From Sphaerimonospora mesophila NBRC 14179 = JCM 3151 (GTDB lineage: Bacteria > Actinomycetota > Actinomycetes > Streptosporangiales > Streptosporangiaceae): a stretch of DNA of 34,491 bases. The notes beneath the pieces were generated by a model, which saw nothing but the letters and a program-made list of their open reading frames with translations, ran no database searches and was not told the origin of the DNA. This document shows positions 1 through 7,216 of the stretch, one piece after another (positions within the stretch are counted from its first letter, which is position 1; each line of letters begins with the position of its first letter). The translations under genes were made by a program, and so were the position numbers. The stretch is from positions 1 through 34,491 of the forward strand of contig BCRI01000077.1 of NCBI GenBank assembly GCA_001552515.1, given 5' to 3'.

Positions 1-429
1 CCCACCCCCGCGGTCTCCCCCTCCCCCACCGCCTCACTCTCCGCCACCGCGTCGCCCACCGTCCTCGCTCAGCAGACCGAGCCGACCGCCTTTCCCGCGA
101 GCTTCGCCGGAACGTGGCGCGGCCCGGTGGACTACGATCCCGGCGCGGAGGACCGGCTGGTCGTGACCATCGAGAAGGGCGGCACGACCATCACAGAACG
201 GTTCCTCGACTACCGCTGCACCGGCACCTCGGCGATCAAGAAGGTCAGCGGTACGGTCGTCCGGCTGAAACGCACCGGTATGCGCGGCAACTGCGTGCAC
301 AACGGGGAGATTCACCTGACCCTGAACCCGGACGGCACGCTGTCCTTCGAGTACGCGGGCCGCGGCGAGAACAGGTACACGAAGAACGTGAAGTTCTTCA
401 TGCACGCCACGCTCCACCGGGACCCGTGA
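1..429 (+). CDS. C-terminal part of an exported or surface protein, 5' end outside the window
   Basis: The reading frame is open from the first base and stops at 427-429, so the start lies upstream. The first ~35 residues are a Pro/Thr/Ser/Ala-rich linker of the kind that joins membrane-anchored or kinase domains to an outer domain. About 100 residues follow that look like one compact beta-rich domain, beginning with an FAGTWRG motif and ending with Lys/Arg-rich strands. The start FAGTW resembles lipocalin-like or DUF-type sensor domains attached to actinobacterial Ser/Thr kinases, but I cannot assign a family. Two cysteines (in YRCTG and GNCVH) could form a disulfide, which would suit an extracytoplasmic location. 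Function unknown; the coding call is secure because a strong hairpin follows the stop. Confidence 0.7.
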   Translation, partial: PTPAVSPSPTASLSATASPTVLAQQTEPTAFPASFAGTWRGPVDYDPGAEDRLVVTIEKGGTTITERFLDYRCTGTSAIKKVSGTVVRLKRTGMRGNCVHNGEIHLTLNPDGTLSFEYAGRGENRYTKNVKFFMHATLHRDP

Positions 430-459
430 CCGATCGGGACGGGCCGGTTTCCCGATCGG
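430..459 (+). terminator. Hairpin just after the first gene
   Basis: Perfect 10-bp stem: CCGATCGGGA at 430-439 pairs with TCCCGATCGG at 450-459 across a 10-nt loop. It starts directly after the stop codon at 427-429. There is no clear U-tract, which is common for actinobacterial terminators. Confidence 0.55.
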
Positions 460-523
460 CCGGGCGACCCGGACGCGAGTGTGCTGCACTGTTGAGAAAC
501 GATCGACGGAGGGTTGGCAGTCC

Positions 524-1405
524 ATGACAGTGCGCAACGGGCAGCGGCGGACGATGGCGGCCCTGGTCGTGCTCTGCCTTCTCACGTCCGCCTGCGGCGC
601 GGCGGAGAAGGCCCCCGATGCGGAGCGGCCGCCGGGCATGACGGCGACCGCCGTCCCTACCGACGGTCCGGCCCACGCTCCGTCCGCAGACCCTTCCGGC
701 AGCCCGGCCGCCCCGGACACCGGCGACGCCACCGGGCCGAGCCCCTCCCCCACGGGCGACGGGTCCCTGGTGGCCGGACGCTACCAGCCGCTGTGGCCGT
801 TCGCCGATCGGGCGCAGGCGGACGCCTGGGTGCGCTCCTACCGTGCCGGAGGCCACCAGCCATGGCATCTCGACGCGGACCAGACCGCGCTGAGCTTCAC
901 CCAGGGCTACCTGGGATTCAAGGACATCGACCAGGTGATCAGCCGCACGATCGAGGGCGAACACGCGCGCGTGGCGGTCGGATTCCGCGGTGAGGAGGGC
1001 GGACGCGCGCTGACCGCCGCCGTGCTCCACCTGGTGAGGTTCGGCGACGGGACCGACGCGCCGTGGGAGGTGGTGGGCACCGACGACACCACGCTCTCCC
1101 TCACCACCCCCGCGTACGGCGCCCGCGTGTCGTCGCCGGTGAAGGTCGGCGGACGCGTCACCGGTGTGGACGAGAGCATCCGCGTCCAGGCCCGCCGTCC
1201 GGGGAGCGACCAGGTGCTCGGCGAATCCCGGCCGGTGCAGGCGGGCGGCACCGATCAGCCGTGGTCGGCCACCGTCGCCCTCCGCGAGGACTCCGGACCG
1301 GCCGACTCCGGCCAGACGATCACCCTGGTCGCCTGCACCGGCGGTCACATCGCCGAGGTCGAACGGTTCGCCGTCACCGGCGTCCGGGTCACCCCCGGCG
1401 GGTGA
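524..1405 (+). CDS. Lipoprotein with C-terminal Gmad2-like immunoglobulin-type domain
   Basis: The product is about 293 residues. I chose ATG 524 because GGAGGG at 508-513 is well spaced before it; an in-frame GTG 45 bases earlier lacks this. The N-terminus is a lipoprotein signal with LTSAC and the lipid-modified Cys at residue 24, followed by a ~60-residue Pro/Ala/Asp-rich linker. Residues ~85-185 form a domain of unknown type. Residues ~195-290 have the pattern of Gmad2 (PYGARVSSPVKVGGRV, then alternating strands), a domain known from spore-germination and other exported proteins. I infer an outer-face membrane-anchored protein. The last 17 bases overlap the end of the convergent aldolase gene. 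Exact role unknown. Confidence 0.8.
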   Translation: MTVRNGQRRTMAALVVLCLLTSACGAAEKAPDAERPPGMTATAVPTDGPAHAPSADPSGSPAAPDTGDATGPSPSPTGDGSLVAGRYQPLWPFADRAQADAWVRSYRAGGHQPWHLDADQTALSFTQGYLGFKDIDQVISRTIEGEHARVAVGFRGEEGGRALTAAVLHLVRFGDGTDAPWEVVGTDDTTLSLTTPAYGARVSSPVKVGGRVTGVDESIRVQARRPGSDQVLGESRPVQAGGTDQPWSATVALREDSGPADSGQTITLVACTGGHIAEVERFAVTGVRVTPGG

Positions 1406-2246
1406 TGACGGCCGGAGCCGGCCGGGCGGCGCCGGAAACCGTGGTGAGGAGGTGGGCGGCGGCATCGGCCATGGCGTCCCGGGCGGCGGCGAGGCGGGGG
1501 CGGGGGTCCGCGCCCGGGTGACGGGAGCCGTCGACCGCCGCGGTGAACGCGACGTTCAGCGCCGTACCGATATTGATCTTCTTCATGCCCGCGGCGACGG
1601 CCCGGCGCAGCTCGTCGTCGGGGACGCCGGAGGAGCCGTGCAGCACCAGCGGCACCGCGACGGCCTCGCGCAGCGCCGCGATCAGCCCGTGGTCGAGCCG
1701 CGCCTCCCGGCTGGTCATCGCATGGGAGCTGCCCACGGCGACCGCGAGGGCGTCGACCCCGGTCGCGGCCACGAACGCAGCGGCCTCACCCGGGTCGGTG
1801 CGCACGCCCGGCGCGTGCGCGCCTTCCTTGCCGCCCACCTCGCCGAGCTCGGCCTCCAGCCACAGCCCGCGTCCGTGCGCCCACTCCGCCGCCGCCCGGG
1901 TCCTGGCCACGTTGAGCTCGTACGGCGCACGCGACGCGTCGTACATGACCGAGCCGAATCCGGCGTCGGCCGCCTCGCGCAGCAGTCCGTCGTCGGTGAC
2001 GTGGTCGAGGTGGAGTGCGACGGGCACCGACGCGTCGGCGGCGAGGGCCCCGGCGGCGACGGCGATCGGCCGCAGCCGGCCGAGGCGGAACCGCACCGCG
2101 TTCTCGCTGACCTGCAGGATCACCGGGATGCCGGTCCGCTCTGCGGCCAGCACGATGGCCTCGGCGTGCTCCAGGGTGATGACGTTGAAGGCGCACACCC
2201 CGGCGGGGGCGGCGTCGATCATCGAGGCTGTCGTGACGAGCGGCAT
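1389..2246 (-). CDS. Class II fructose/tagatose-bisphosphate aldolase family protein
   Basis: 285 residues, the usual length of the KbaY/GatY-type class II aldolases, which split fructose- or tagatose-1,6-bisphosphate into two triose phosphates using Zn. Visible residues match the family: ALHLDH gives catalytic Asp81 and Zn ligand His82, the EAELGEVGGKE stretch (133-141) follows, and His175 (GSSHAM) and His203 (VLHGSSG) are the other Zn ligands. KINIGTALN near residue 223 is the phosphate-binding strand. ATG 2246 is preceded by AGGAG and lies 28 bases inside the end of the kinase gene, so translation is probably coupled. The open frame runs further upstream, but that part is a shadow of the kinase. 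Last gene of the operon; sugar specificity (tagatose versus fructose) cannot be read from sequence. Confidence 0.93.
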   Translation of the reverse strand: MPLVTTASMIDAAPAGVCAFNVITLEHAEAIVLAAERTGIPVILQVSENAVRFRLGRLRPIAVAAGALAADASVPVALHLDHVTDDGLLREAADAGFGSVMYDASRAPYELNVARTRAAAEWAHGRGLWLEAELGEVGGKEGAHAPGVRTDPGEAAAFVAATGVDALAVAVGSSHAMTSREARLDHGLIAALREAVAVPLVLHGSSGVPDDELRRAVAAGMKKINIGTALNVAFTAAVDGSRHPGADPRPRLAAARDAMADAAAHLLTTVSGAARPAPAVITRRG

Positions 2247-3154
2247 GAGATCTCCTGCGAGAACGCGCGGTAGGCGGCGAGGTCGACGTCCCCGGCGACG
2301 GGGACGAGCACGGCGGCGGCGGACAGGGCGACGGCGTCGGCGAGCGCGACCGGCCAGTCGACCGGGGTCTCGCCGCACAGTGCCCGGGCCAGCGCGGCGG
2401 CCGCCGCGTCCCCGGCGCCGGTGGGGTTGCCCGCCAGGGCCCGGGGCGGGCGCACCGACCAGGTGCCGCCGGAGGTGACGCCCAGCAGACCGTCGGCGCC
2501 TCGGGAGACCACCACGGCGCTCGTCCCGGATGCGGCGTCGAGCAGCGACCGCGCGGCCTCGGTCACCGGGCCGGGACCGGCCACGCGGGCCAGCTCGGCC
2601 GTGTTCGGTTTGACGACGTCGGGCCCGGCGGCCAGCCCGAGCCGCAGCGGCTCGCCGTCCGCGTCGAGCAGGACGCGGACGCCGCGGGCGCGGGCGTCGG
2701 CCGTGAGGAGGGCGTACGCGTCCGCGGGGACGCCGGGCGGCAGGCTGCCCGACAGCACGACCACCTCGGCCTCGGCGCACAGCGCGCGGAACAGTTCGCG
2801 GAACCCGTGCCATTCCTCGGCCGTGACGACCGGCCCGGGCTCGTTGAACATCGTGGCGTCGCCGGACGCGACGATCGCGACGGTCCGGCGGGAGTCACCC
2901 GCGATCGGGGCGAACCGGGCCGGAATGCCCGCGGCTGCGAGCTCCGCGGTGATCTCGGCTCCGGCCGGGCCCCCGGCGAGGCCGGTGGCGAGGACCCGTT
3001 CATGGCCGAGCGCGGTGAGCACGCGGGCGACGTTCACGCCTTTTCCGCCGGCGCGCTCGTGGACGGCGTTCGCCCGGTGCGTGCCGCCCGGCACCAGCTC
3101 CGCCACCTCGTAGGTCACGTCGAGCGCCGCGTTGAGGGTGACCGTGAGGATCAC
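2219..3154 (-). CDS. PfkB-family hexose-phosphate kinase (1-phosphofructokinase/tagatose-6-phosphate kinase type)
   Basis: 311 residues, normal for the FruK/LacC branch of the PfkB family, which phosphorylates a sugar phosphate to the bisphosphate. Motifs: GGKGVN at 36-41, SGSLPPGVP at 135-143, and NPTGAGD with the catalytic Asp at 249. The NxAxD signature near residue 8 and the SGSLPPG motif are typical of phosphosugar kinases rather than ribokinases. The GTG start overlaps the isomerase stop by 4 bases (GTGA at 3151-3154), and its 3' end overlaps the aldolase start. Together with the neighbours it can make the bisphosphate cleaved by the aldolase. Tagatose-6-phosphate is my preferred substrate by context; fructose-1-phosphate is an alternative. 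Confidence 0.92.
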   Translation of the reverse strand: MILTVTLNAALDVTYEVAELVPGGTHRANAVHERAGGKGVNVARVLTALGHERVLATGLAGGPAGAEITAELAAAGIPARFAPIAGDSRRTVAIVASGDATMFNEPGPVVTAEEWHGFRELFRALCAEAEVVVLSGSLPPGVPADAYALLTADARARGVRVLLDADGEPLRLGLAAGPDVVKPNTAELARVAGPGPVTEAARSLLDAASGTSAVVVSRGADGLLGVTSGGTWSVRPPRALAGNPTGAGDAAAAALARALCGETPVDWPVALADAVALSAAAVLVPVAGDVDLAAYRAFSQEISCRSSRQPR

Positions 3155-4029
3155 GTCGAACCGAGGATCACGGACCGGGTGAGGTTGCGCGGGCGGTCCG
3201 GATCGAGGCCGCGCGAGCGGGCCAGCTCCACAGCCAGGCGCTGGGCCCGCACCAGGTCGGCGAGCGGGTCGAGGACGGCCACGGTGGTCGCGGCCCCGGT
3301 ACGGACCACCTGGTCGAGCAGCCCGTCGGCACCGCCGAAGAACCAGACCAGGCCGCCCTCGTCGGCGATGCTGATCGGACCGTGGCGATATTCCATGGCG
3401 GGGTAGGACTCCGACCAGGCCAGCGCGGCCTCGCGCAGCTTGAGCGCGGCCTCGGCGGCGACGCCGTTGCTCCAGCCGCTGCCGAGGAAGGTGAACTGGC
3501 GGCGGGAGAGGGCCTGGTCGGGCAGGTCGGCGGCGAGCGCCCGCTCGGCCTGCTCGGGCAGGTCGGCGGGGGCCTCGCCGAGATGGGCGCGGAGCATGGC
3601 CAGGCAGCTCGTCGCGAAGCGGGTCTGCACCACCGAGCGCTCGTCGGCGAAGTCCAGTGTGATCAGGGTGCCGGCCAGGTCGGCGACGGGGGTGACGGGA
3701 TCCGCCGTGATCGCGACCGTGGGTCTCCCGTCGTCGACGGCGCCCAGCGCGTCGAGGATCTCGCTGGTGGTTCCGGAGCGGGTGATCGCCACGATCCGGT
3801 CGTAGCGGCGGGCGGGCAGCTCGGAGGCGGCCCAGGCGTCGGTCTCGCCCTGCCCCGTGGCCTCGCGCAGCGCGGCGTACGCCTGGGCCATGTAGAGCGA
3901 GGTCCCGCAGCCGATCACGGCCACGCGCTCACCGGGCAGGGGCAGGCCATCGGGGGCGCCCGCCCCGAGATCCAGCGCCCTGCGCCAGCACTCGGGCTGG
4001 CTGGCGATCTCCTCCTGAACGTGTGTCAA
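3151..4029 (-). CDS. SIS-domain sugar-phosphate isomerase/aminotransferase-like protein (AgaS-like)
   Basis: 292 residues from a TTG start at 4029, chosen because AAGGAGG sits 6 bases before it; an upstream in-frame start at 4071 has no ribosome binding site. Two SIS domains are visible. The first has GCGTS at ~40-44 and TRSGTTSE at ~84-90. The second has FLGSGWSNG followed by an MEYRHGPISI motif, as in the isomerase half of GlmS and in AgaS. Such proteins isomerise or deaminate amino-sugar phosphates in the cytoplasm. It is the first gene of an operon with a PfkB kinase and class II aldolase, matching the order of steps in galactosamine-6-phosphate degradation. No GlcNAc/GalNAc-6-phosphate deacetylase gene is in the window, so the substrate is uncertain. 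Confidence 0.88.
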   Translation of the reverse strand: MTHVQEEIASQPECWRRALDLGAGAPDGLPLPGERVAVIGCGTSLYMAQAYAALREATGQGETDAWAASELPARRYDRIVAITRSGTTSEILDALGAVDDGRPTVAITADPVTPVADLAGTLITLDFADERSVVQTRFATSCLAMLRAHLGEAPADLPEQAERALAADLPDQALSRRQFTFLGSGWSNGVAAEAALKLREAALAWSESYPAMEYRHGPISIADEGGLVWFFGGADGLLDQVVRTGAATTVAVLDPLADLVRAQRLAVELARSRGLDPDRPRNLTRSVILGST

Positions 4030-4136
4030 CGGACGCCTCCTTGATGTGCATTTCTGCTCATAAGATGCCACTAACAGTCAAATATGCGCAAGACGCGGGT
4101 TGGCTACGCTTTGGGGCGAACCGCTGAGAGGAACCC
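4030..4136. promoter_or_regulatory. Divergent promoter/operator region of the isomerase operon and DeoR gene
   Basis: A 107-bp gap between divergent starts. An imperfect inverted repeat is present: TTCTGCTCATA at 4052-4062 and TATGCGCAAGA at 4083-4093 (8 of 11 positions match in inverted orientation, 20 bp apart). It is AT-richer than its surroundings. TTGACT on the minus strand (complement of 4076-4081) could be a -35 box, and TACGCT at 4105-4110 a -10 box for DeoR. I infer autoregulation and control of the operon by DeoR. The exact promoter boxes are uncertain. Confidence 0.45.
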
Positions 4137-4922
4137 ATGACGAGCCACGAACGGTGGAACGCGCTGCTCGCGATCCTCGCGAGGGACGGCAAGGTCGAGG
4201 TCGAGCCCGTCGCCGCGGAGCTGGGCGTGTCGGCCGCCACCATCAGGCGCGACCTCGACCACCTGAGCCGCCAGCAGATGCTCACCCGCACCCGCGGCGG
4301 TGCGGTGGTCAACGCGATCTCCTATGACCTGCCGCTGCAGTACAAGGCGGCGCGCAACGCCCCGGAGAAGCACCGGATCGCGGCGGCCGCCGCCGCGCTC
4401 GTCCCGCCGGGCTCGATCGTCGGGCTGAACGGCGGGACCACCACCACCGAGGTCGCCAGGACCCTGGCGAGCCGCGCCGACCCCGGCCCGCCCAGCGGAG
4501 AGCCCGGCCTCACCGTGGTGACGAACGCGCTCAACATCGCGAACGAGCTCGTCGTGCGGGGGCACGTCAAGCTGGTGGTCACCGGAGGGGTCGCGCTGCC
4601 CGCCTCCTACGAGCTGATCGGCCCGCTGGCCGACGGCGTGCTGCAGGGGATCACGCTCGACTACGCGATCCTCGGCGTGGACGCGCTCGACCCGGAGCGC
4701 GGGGCGTTCGCGCATCACGAGGGCGAGGCGGGCATCAACCGGCTGATGGCTGCCCAGGCCCGGCACGTCATCGTGGTGACCGACTCCACCAAGCTGGGCA
4801 CGCGGGCGTTCGCCCGGATCTGCTCGTGTGACGCGATCGACACCCTGGTCACCGACCGCGGCGCCGCTCCGGACCTCGTCAAGGCGTTCACCCAGGCGGG
4901 CATGGACGTCATCGAGGCCTGA
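4137..4922 (+). CDS. DeoR/GlpR-family transcriptional regulator of sugar metabolism
   Basis: 261 residues, typical length. The N-terminal winged helix-turn-helix (about 5-58) carries VAAELGVSAATIRRDLDHL and the hallmark TRTRGGAV. The C-terminal DeoRC sensor domain (about 75-235) has GLNGGTTTTEVARTL, VTNALNIANEL, VTGG, and the late DSTKLG motif, which bind sugar phosphates in this family. ATG 4137 follows GAGAGGA at 4126-4132. It is divergent from the isomerase-kinase-aldolase operon and convergent with ribokinase. By position it most likely represses the former, with a phosphosugar intermediate as inducer. About 10 extra residues (SRADPGPPSGEPG) sit in a loop before the VVTNA strand. Confidence 0.93.
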   Translation: MTSHERWNALLAILARDGKVEVEPVAAELGVSAATIRRDLDHLSRQQMLTRTRGGAVVNAISYDLPLQYKAARNAPEKHRIAAAAAALVPPGSIVGLNGGTTTTEVARTLASRADPGPPSGEPGLTVVTNALNIANELVVRGHVKLVVTGGVALPASYELIGPLADGVLQGITLDYAILGVDALDPERGAFAHHEGEAGINRLMAAQARHVIVVTDSTKLGTRAFARICSCDAIDTLVTDRGAAPDLVKAFTQAGMDVIEA

Positions 4923-4937
4923 CCGCCGCACCGCCGC

Positions 4938-4963
4938 GCTCGGCTCACCCGTGGGAGCCGAGC
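4938..4963. terminator. Bidirectional hairpin between DeoR and ribokinase genes
   Basis: Perfect 9-bp stem GCTCGGCTC (4938-4946) with GAGCCGAGC (4955-4963) and an 8-nt loop. It lies 15 bases after the DeoR stop and covers the ribokinase stop codon, so it can serve both convergent genes. No U-tract. Confidence 0.6.
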
Positions 4964-5829
4964 ATCCGGTCGATCTCCGGCCGGTGCGGCATCGAGGTGC
5001 TCGCGCCACGGCGCCCCACCGACAGCGCGGCGGCGGCCGTGGCGAACCGCAGCGCCGACGCCGGCTCCCGCCCCTCCGCCCGGGCGACGGCCAGGGCCCC
5101 GGCGAAGGTGTCCCCGGCCGCCGTGGTGTCCACCACCGGCACCGGCAGCGCGGGCACCCGCAGCCGCAGCCCGTCGCGGGAGCCGTACAGGACGCCACGG
5201 ACGCCCAGGGTGATCACCACCTCGGGCACCCGCTCCAGCAGGGCGGCCAGCGCGCTCTCCGGGTCGGCGGCTCCGGTGAGCGCGACGGCCTCGTGCTCGT
5301 TGGGAACGATCAGGTCGACCGCGTCGAGCAGGTCGTCCGGCAGCTCCCGTGCGGGCGCCGGGGTGAGCACGACGGGGACCCGAGCGGCCCGGGCCGCCGC
5401 CGTCACCGCCTCAAGCGGCAGTTCGAGCTGCAGCAGCAGCGCGTCGGAGCGGGCGATGACCGCCAGGTCGGCCGGGTCGGGGCCGGTCACCGTGCCGTTC
5501 GCGCCGGGCACCACGATGATCGAGTTGCCGCCGGCGTCGTCCACCACGATGTGCGCGATGCCGGACGGCCCTGGGACGGTGCGCAGCCGTGCCACGTCGA
5601 CCCCGGAATCGGTCAGCGCCCGCCGCAGCCCGGGGCCGAACGCGTCGTCTCCGACCGCGCCGAGGAACGCCACCCGGGCACCCGCCCGGGCCGCGGCTAT
5701 CGCCTGGTTGGCCCCCTTCCCCCCGGGAACCGAGCGGAAGTCCCGCCCCGTCACGGTCTCGCCGCGCTTGGGCGCCGTCGGCACGTACGCCACCAGGTCC
5801 ATGTTGGCGCTGCCGAACACCGAGATCAT
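4945..5829 (-). CDS. rbsK: Ribokinase
   Basis: 294 residues. It phosphorylates D-ribose at O5 with ATP in the cytoplasm. Family features: substrate-binding GSANMD at 6-11, GGKGANQA at 36-43, a lid region with IIVVPGANG, PNEHEA at ~176-181, and the anion-hole/catalytic motif DTTAAGDTF with catalytic Asp240. GGKGANQ and the N-x-D start motif separate it from the FruK-type kinase at 2219-3154. ATG 5829 follows GGAGGAGG. It is the last gene of the long operon that starts with the LacI gene, 19 bases after the first ARH-type hydrolase gene. This position implies that a pentose, probably ribose, is an end product of that pathway. Specificity for ribose rather than another nucleoside sugar is inferred. 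Confidence 0.88.
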   Translation of the reverse strand: MISVFGSANMDLVAYVPTAPKRGETVTGRDFRSVPGGKGANQAIAAARAGARVAFLGAVGDDAFGPGLRRALTDSGVDVARLRTVPGPSGIAHIVVDDAGGNSIIVVPGANGTVTGPDPADLAVIARSDALLLQLELPLEAVTAAARAARVPVVLTPAPARELPDDLLDAVDLIVPNEHEAVALTGAADPESALAALLERVPEVVITLGVRGVLYGSRDGLRLRVPALPVPVVDTTAAGDTFAGALAVARAEGREPASALRFATAAAALSVGRRGASTSMPHRPEIDRMLGSHG

Positions 5830-5848
5830 GCTTCCTCCTCCGCTCCCG

Positions 5849-7216
5849 TCAGCCCGTCAGCGCGACCGTGCGCCGGGCGAGCTCGTCCAGCCCGATCCCG
5901 TCGAACCCGGCCAGGCTGCTGGCCAGCCGGCTCCGCCGCGTCGTCCATTGGCGGGGGACGCCGCCGTTCAGCGCGCCCACGATCGACCCGACCGTGGCCC
6001 CGGCCGAGTCGGTGTCCCACCCCCCGGCCACGGCGGCCGCGATCGAGGTGGTGAAGTCGCCCCGGCCGTGCACCACGGCGGCCGCGATCAGCGCCGCGTT
6101 GTTGATCGTGTGCACCCAGTGGAGGGCGCCGTGGCCGCGGTCGCCGTGCCGTTCGTACAGCCGGTCCACGACCCGCTCGAAGTCCGGTTCTTCCCGGGCG
6201 TCGGCCACGGCCGTCCGTACGGCACGGGCCAGCCGCGACTCGGGCGGCACCACCGCGAGACCCGCCTCGATCACCTCGTCGACGCACGACGCGGTCATGG
6301 CCCTGGCGCACATCGCGGCGGCGAACATCGCCCCGTAGATCCCGTTCGCGGTGTGGCTGAGCCGGGCGTCCCTGTGGGCGAACTCCGCCGCCGCGACCGG
6401 ATCGCCCGGGTTGGCCCAGCCGTACACGTCGACCCTGATCAGGGCGCCGATCCACTCGCGGAACGGGTTGCGGTACGTCGCGGTCTCCGGCGGCTCGATC
6501 CCGGCGAGCAGGTTGCGGTAGGCCACCCGCTCGGCGGTGAACACCCGCCCGCCGGGCAGTTCGTCCAGCCAGAGCCGGGCGACGTCGTCGGTCGTGAAGC
6601 CGCGCCCGCACCGCTCCAGAAGGGACAGCGCGAGCAGCGGGAAGTTGAGGTCGTCGTCCTCGGGGATCCCGTCGATGTTCTCGGCGAGACTGGTCGCGGC
6701 GCTGCGCCGGTTCCACGGCCAGTGGGCGGCCACGTCGGCAGGCAGGCCGATCGCGGTGAACCAGCCGCGGATGGGCCAGTTGCCCGTGGCCTCGGCGATC
6801 TCCCTGATGCCCGCGCGCGGGATCTTCTCCACCGGCTTGCCGAGCACGCACCCGGCGGCCCGGCCCAGCCAGGCGCCGAGCACCCGGTCCGGGTCCGCGC
6901 CTCCCCTCCCGGGGCGGGAGGACGGCCACGACGGGCAGGCCGCCACGATCTCGTCGAGCGACGACGGCTCGGGCAGCGGCGACGGGATCGCGGCGAGCTC
7001 GTCGAGCACCTGCCCGGCGAGGCGGCGCAGCTCCGGCGGGGCGGGCTCGGGTGAGGCACCCGCCCGGGGCGGCGCGCCGGGCCCGCCGGCTCTGCGCCAG
7101 CGTTCGGTGATCGCCGTCACCTCCTTGCGATGCCGGTCGTAGCGGCCGTCCTCGAAGGCCTGCCGCAGCTCGTGGCCGACCAGGTCCTCCGGCTGCACCC
7201 AGGTGAGCCTGATCAT
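5849..7216 (-). CDS. ADP-ribosylglycohydrolase-family protein with N-terminal extension (paralogue A)
   Basis: 455 residues, about 100 longer than the other three family members in this operon. Residues 1-108 form a charged, Pro/Ala-rich extension of unknown fold. The ARH-type all-helical core begins near residue 110 (RVLGAWLGRAAGCVLGKPVEK). Expected Mg ligands are visible but altered: EDDD at 186-189 takes the place of the usual TDDT, and DTDS at 401-404 is the C-terminal metal motif in GGWDTDSAGATVG. The family cleaves N- or O-ribosyl bonds such as ADP-ribosyl-arginine or -serine. The start overlaps the preceding gene by 4 bases (7213-7216). In an operon with ribokinase, I infer a role in cleaving a small ribosylated substrate, not a protein. 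Confidence 0.9.
   Translation of the reverse strand: MIRLTWVQPEDLVGHELRQAFEDGRYDRHRKEVTAITERWRRAGGPGAPPRAGASPEPAPPELRRLAGQVLDELAAIPSPLPEPSSLDEIVAACPSWPSSRPGRGGADPDRVLGAWLGRAAGCVLGKPVEKIPRAGIREIAEATGNWPIRGWFTAIGLPADVAAHWPWNRRSAATSLAENIDGIPEDDDLNFPLLALSLLERCGRGFTTDDVARLWLDELPGGRVFTAERVAYRNLLAGIEPPETATYRNPFREWIGALIRVDVYGWANPGDPVAAAEFAHRDARLSHTANGIYGAMFAAAMCARAMTASCVDEVIEAGLAVVPPESRLARAVRTAVADAREEPDFERVVDRLYERHGDRGHGALHWVHTINNAALIAAAVVHGRGDFTTSIAAAVAGGWDTDSAGATVGSIVGALNGGVPRQWTTRRSRLASSLAGFDGIGLDELARRTVALTG

Noticed and set aside
3382-4044. Plus-strand open frame opposite the SIS-domain gene
   Set aside because: Gly/Ala/Arg-rich antisense frame without motifs; the minus strand carries a clear SIS protein.
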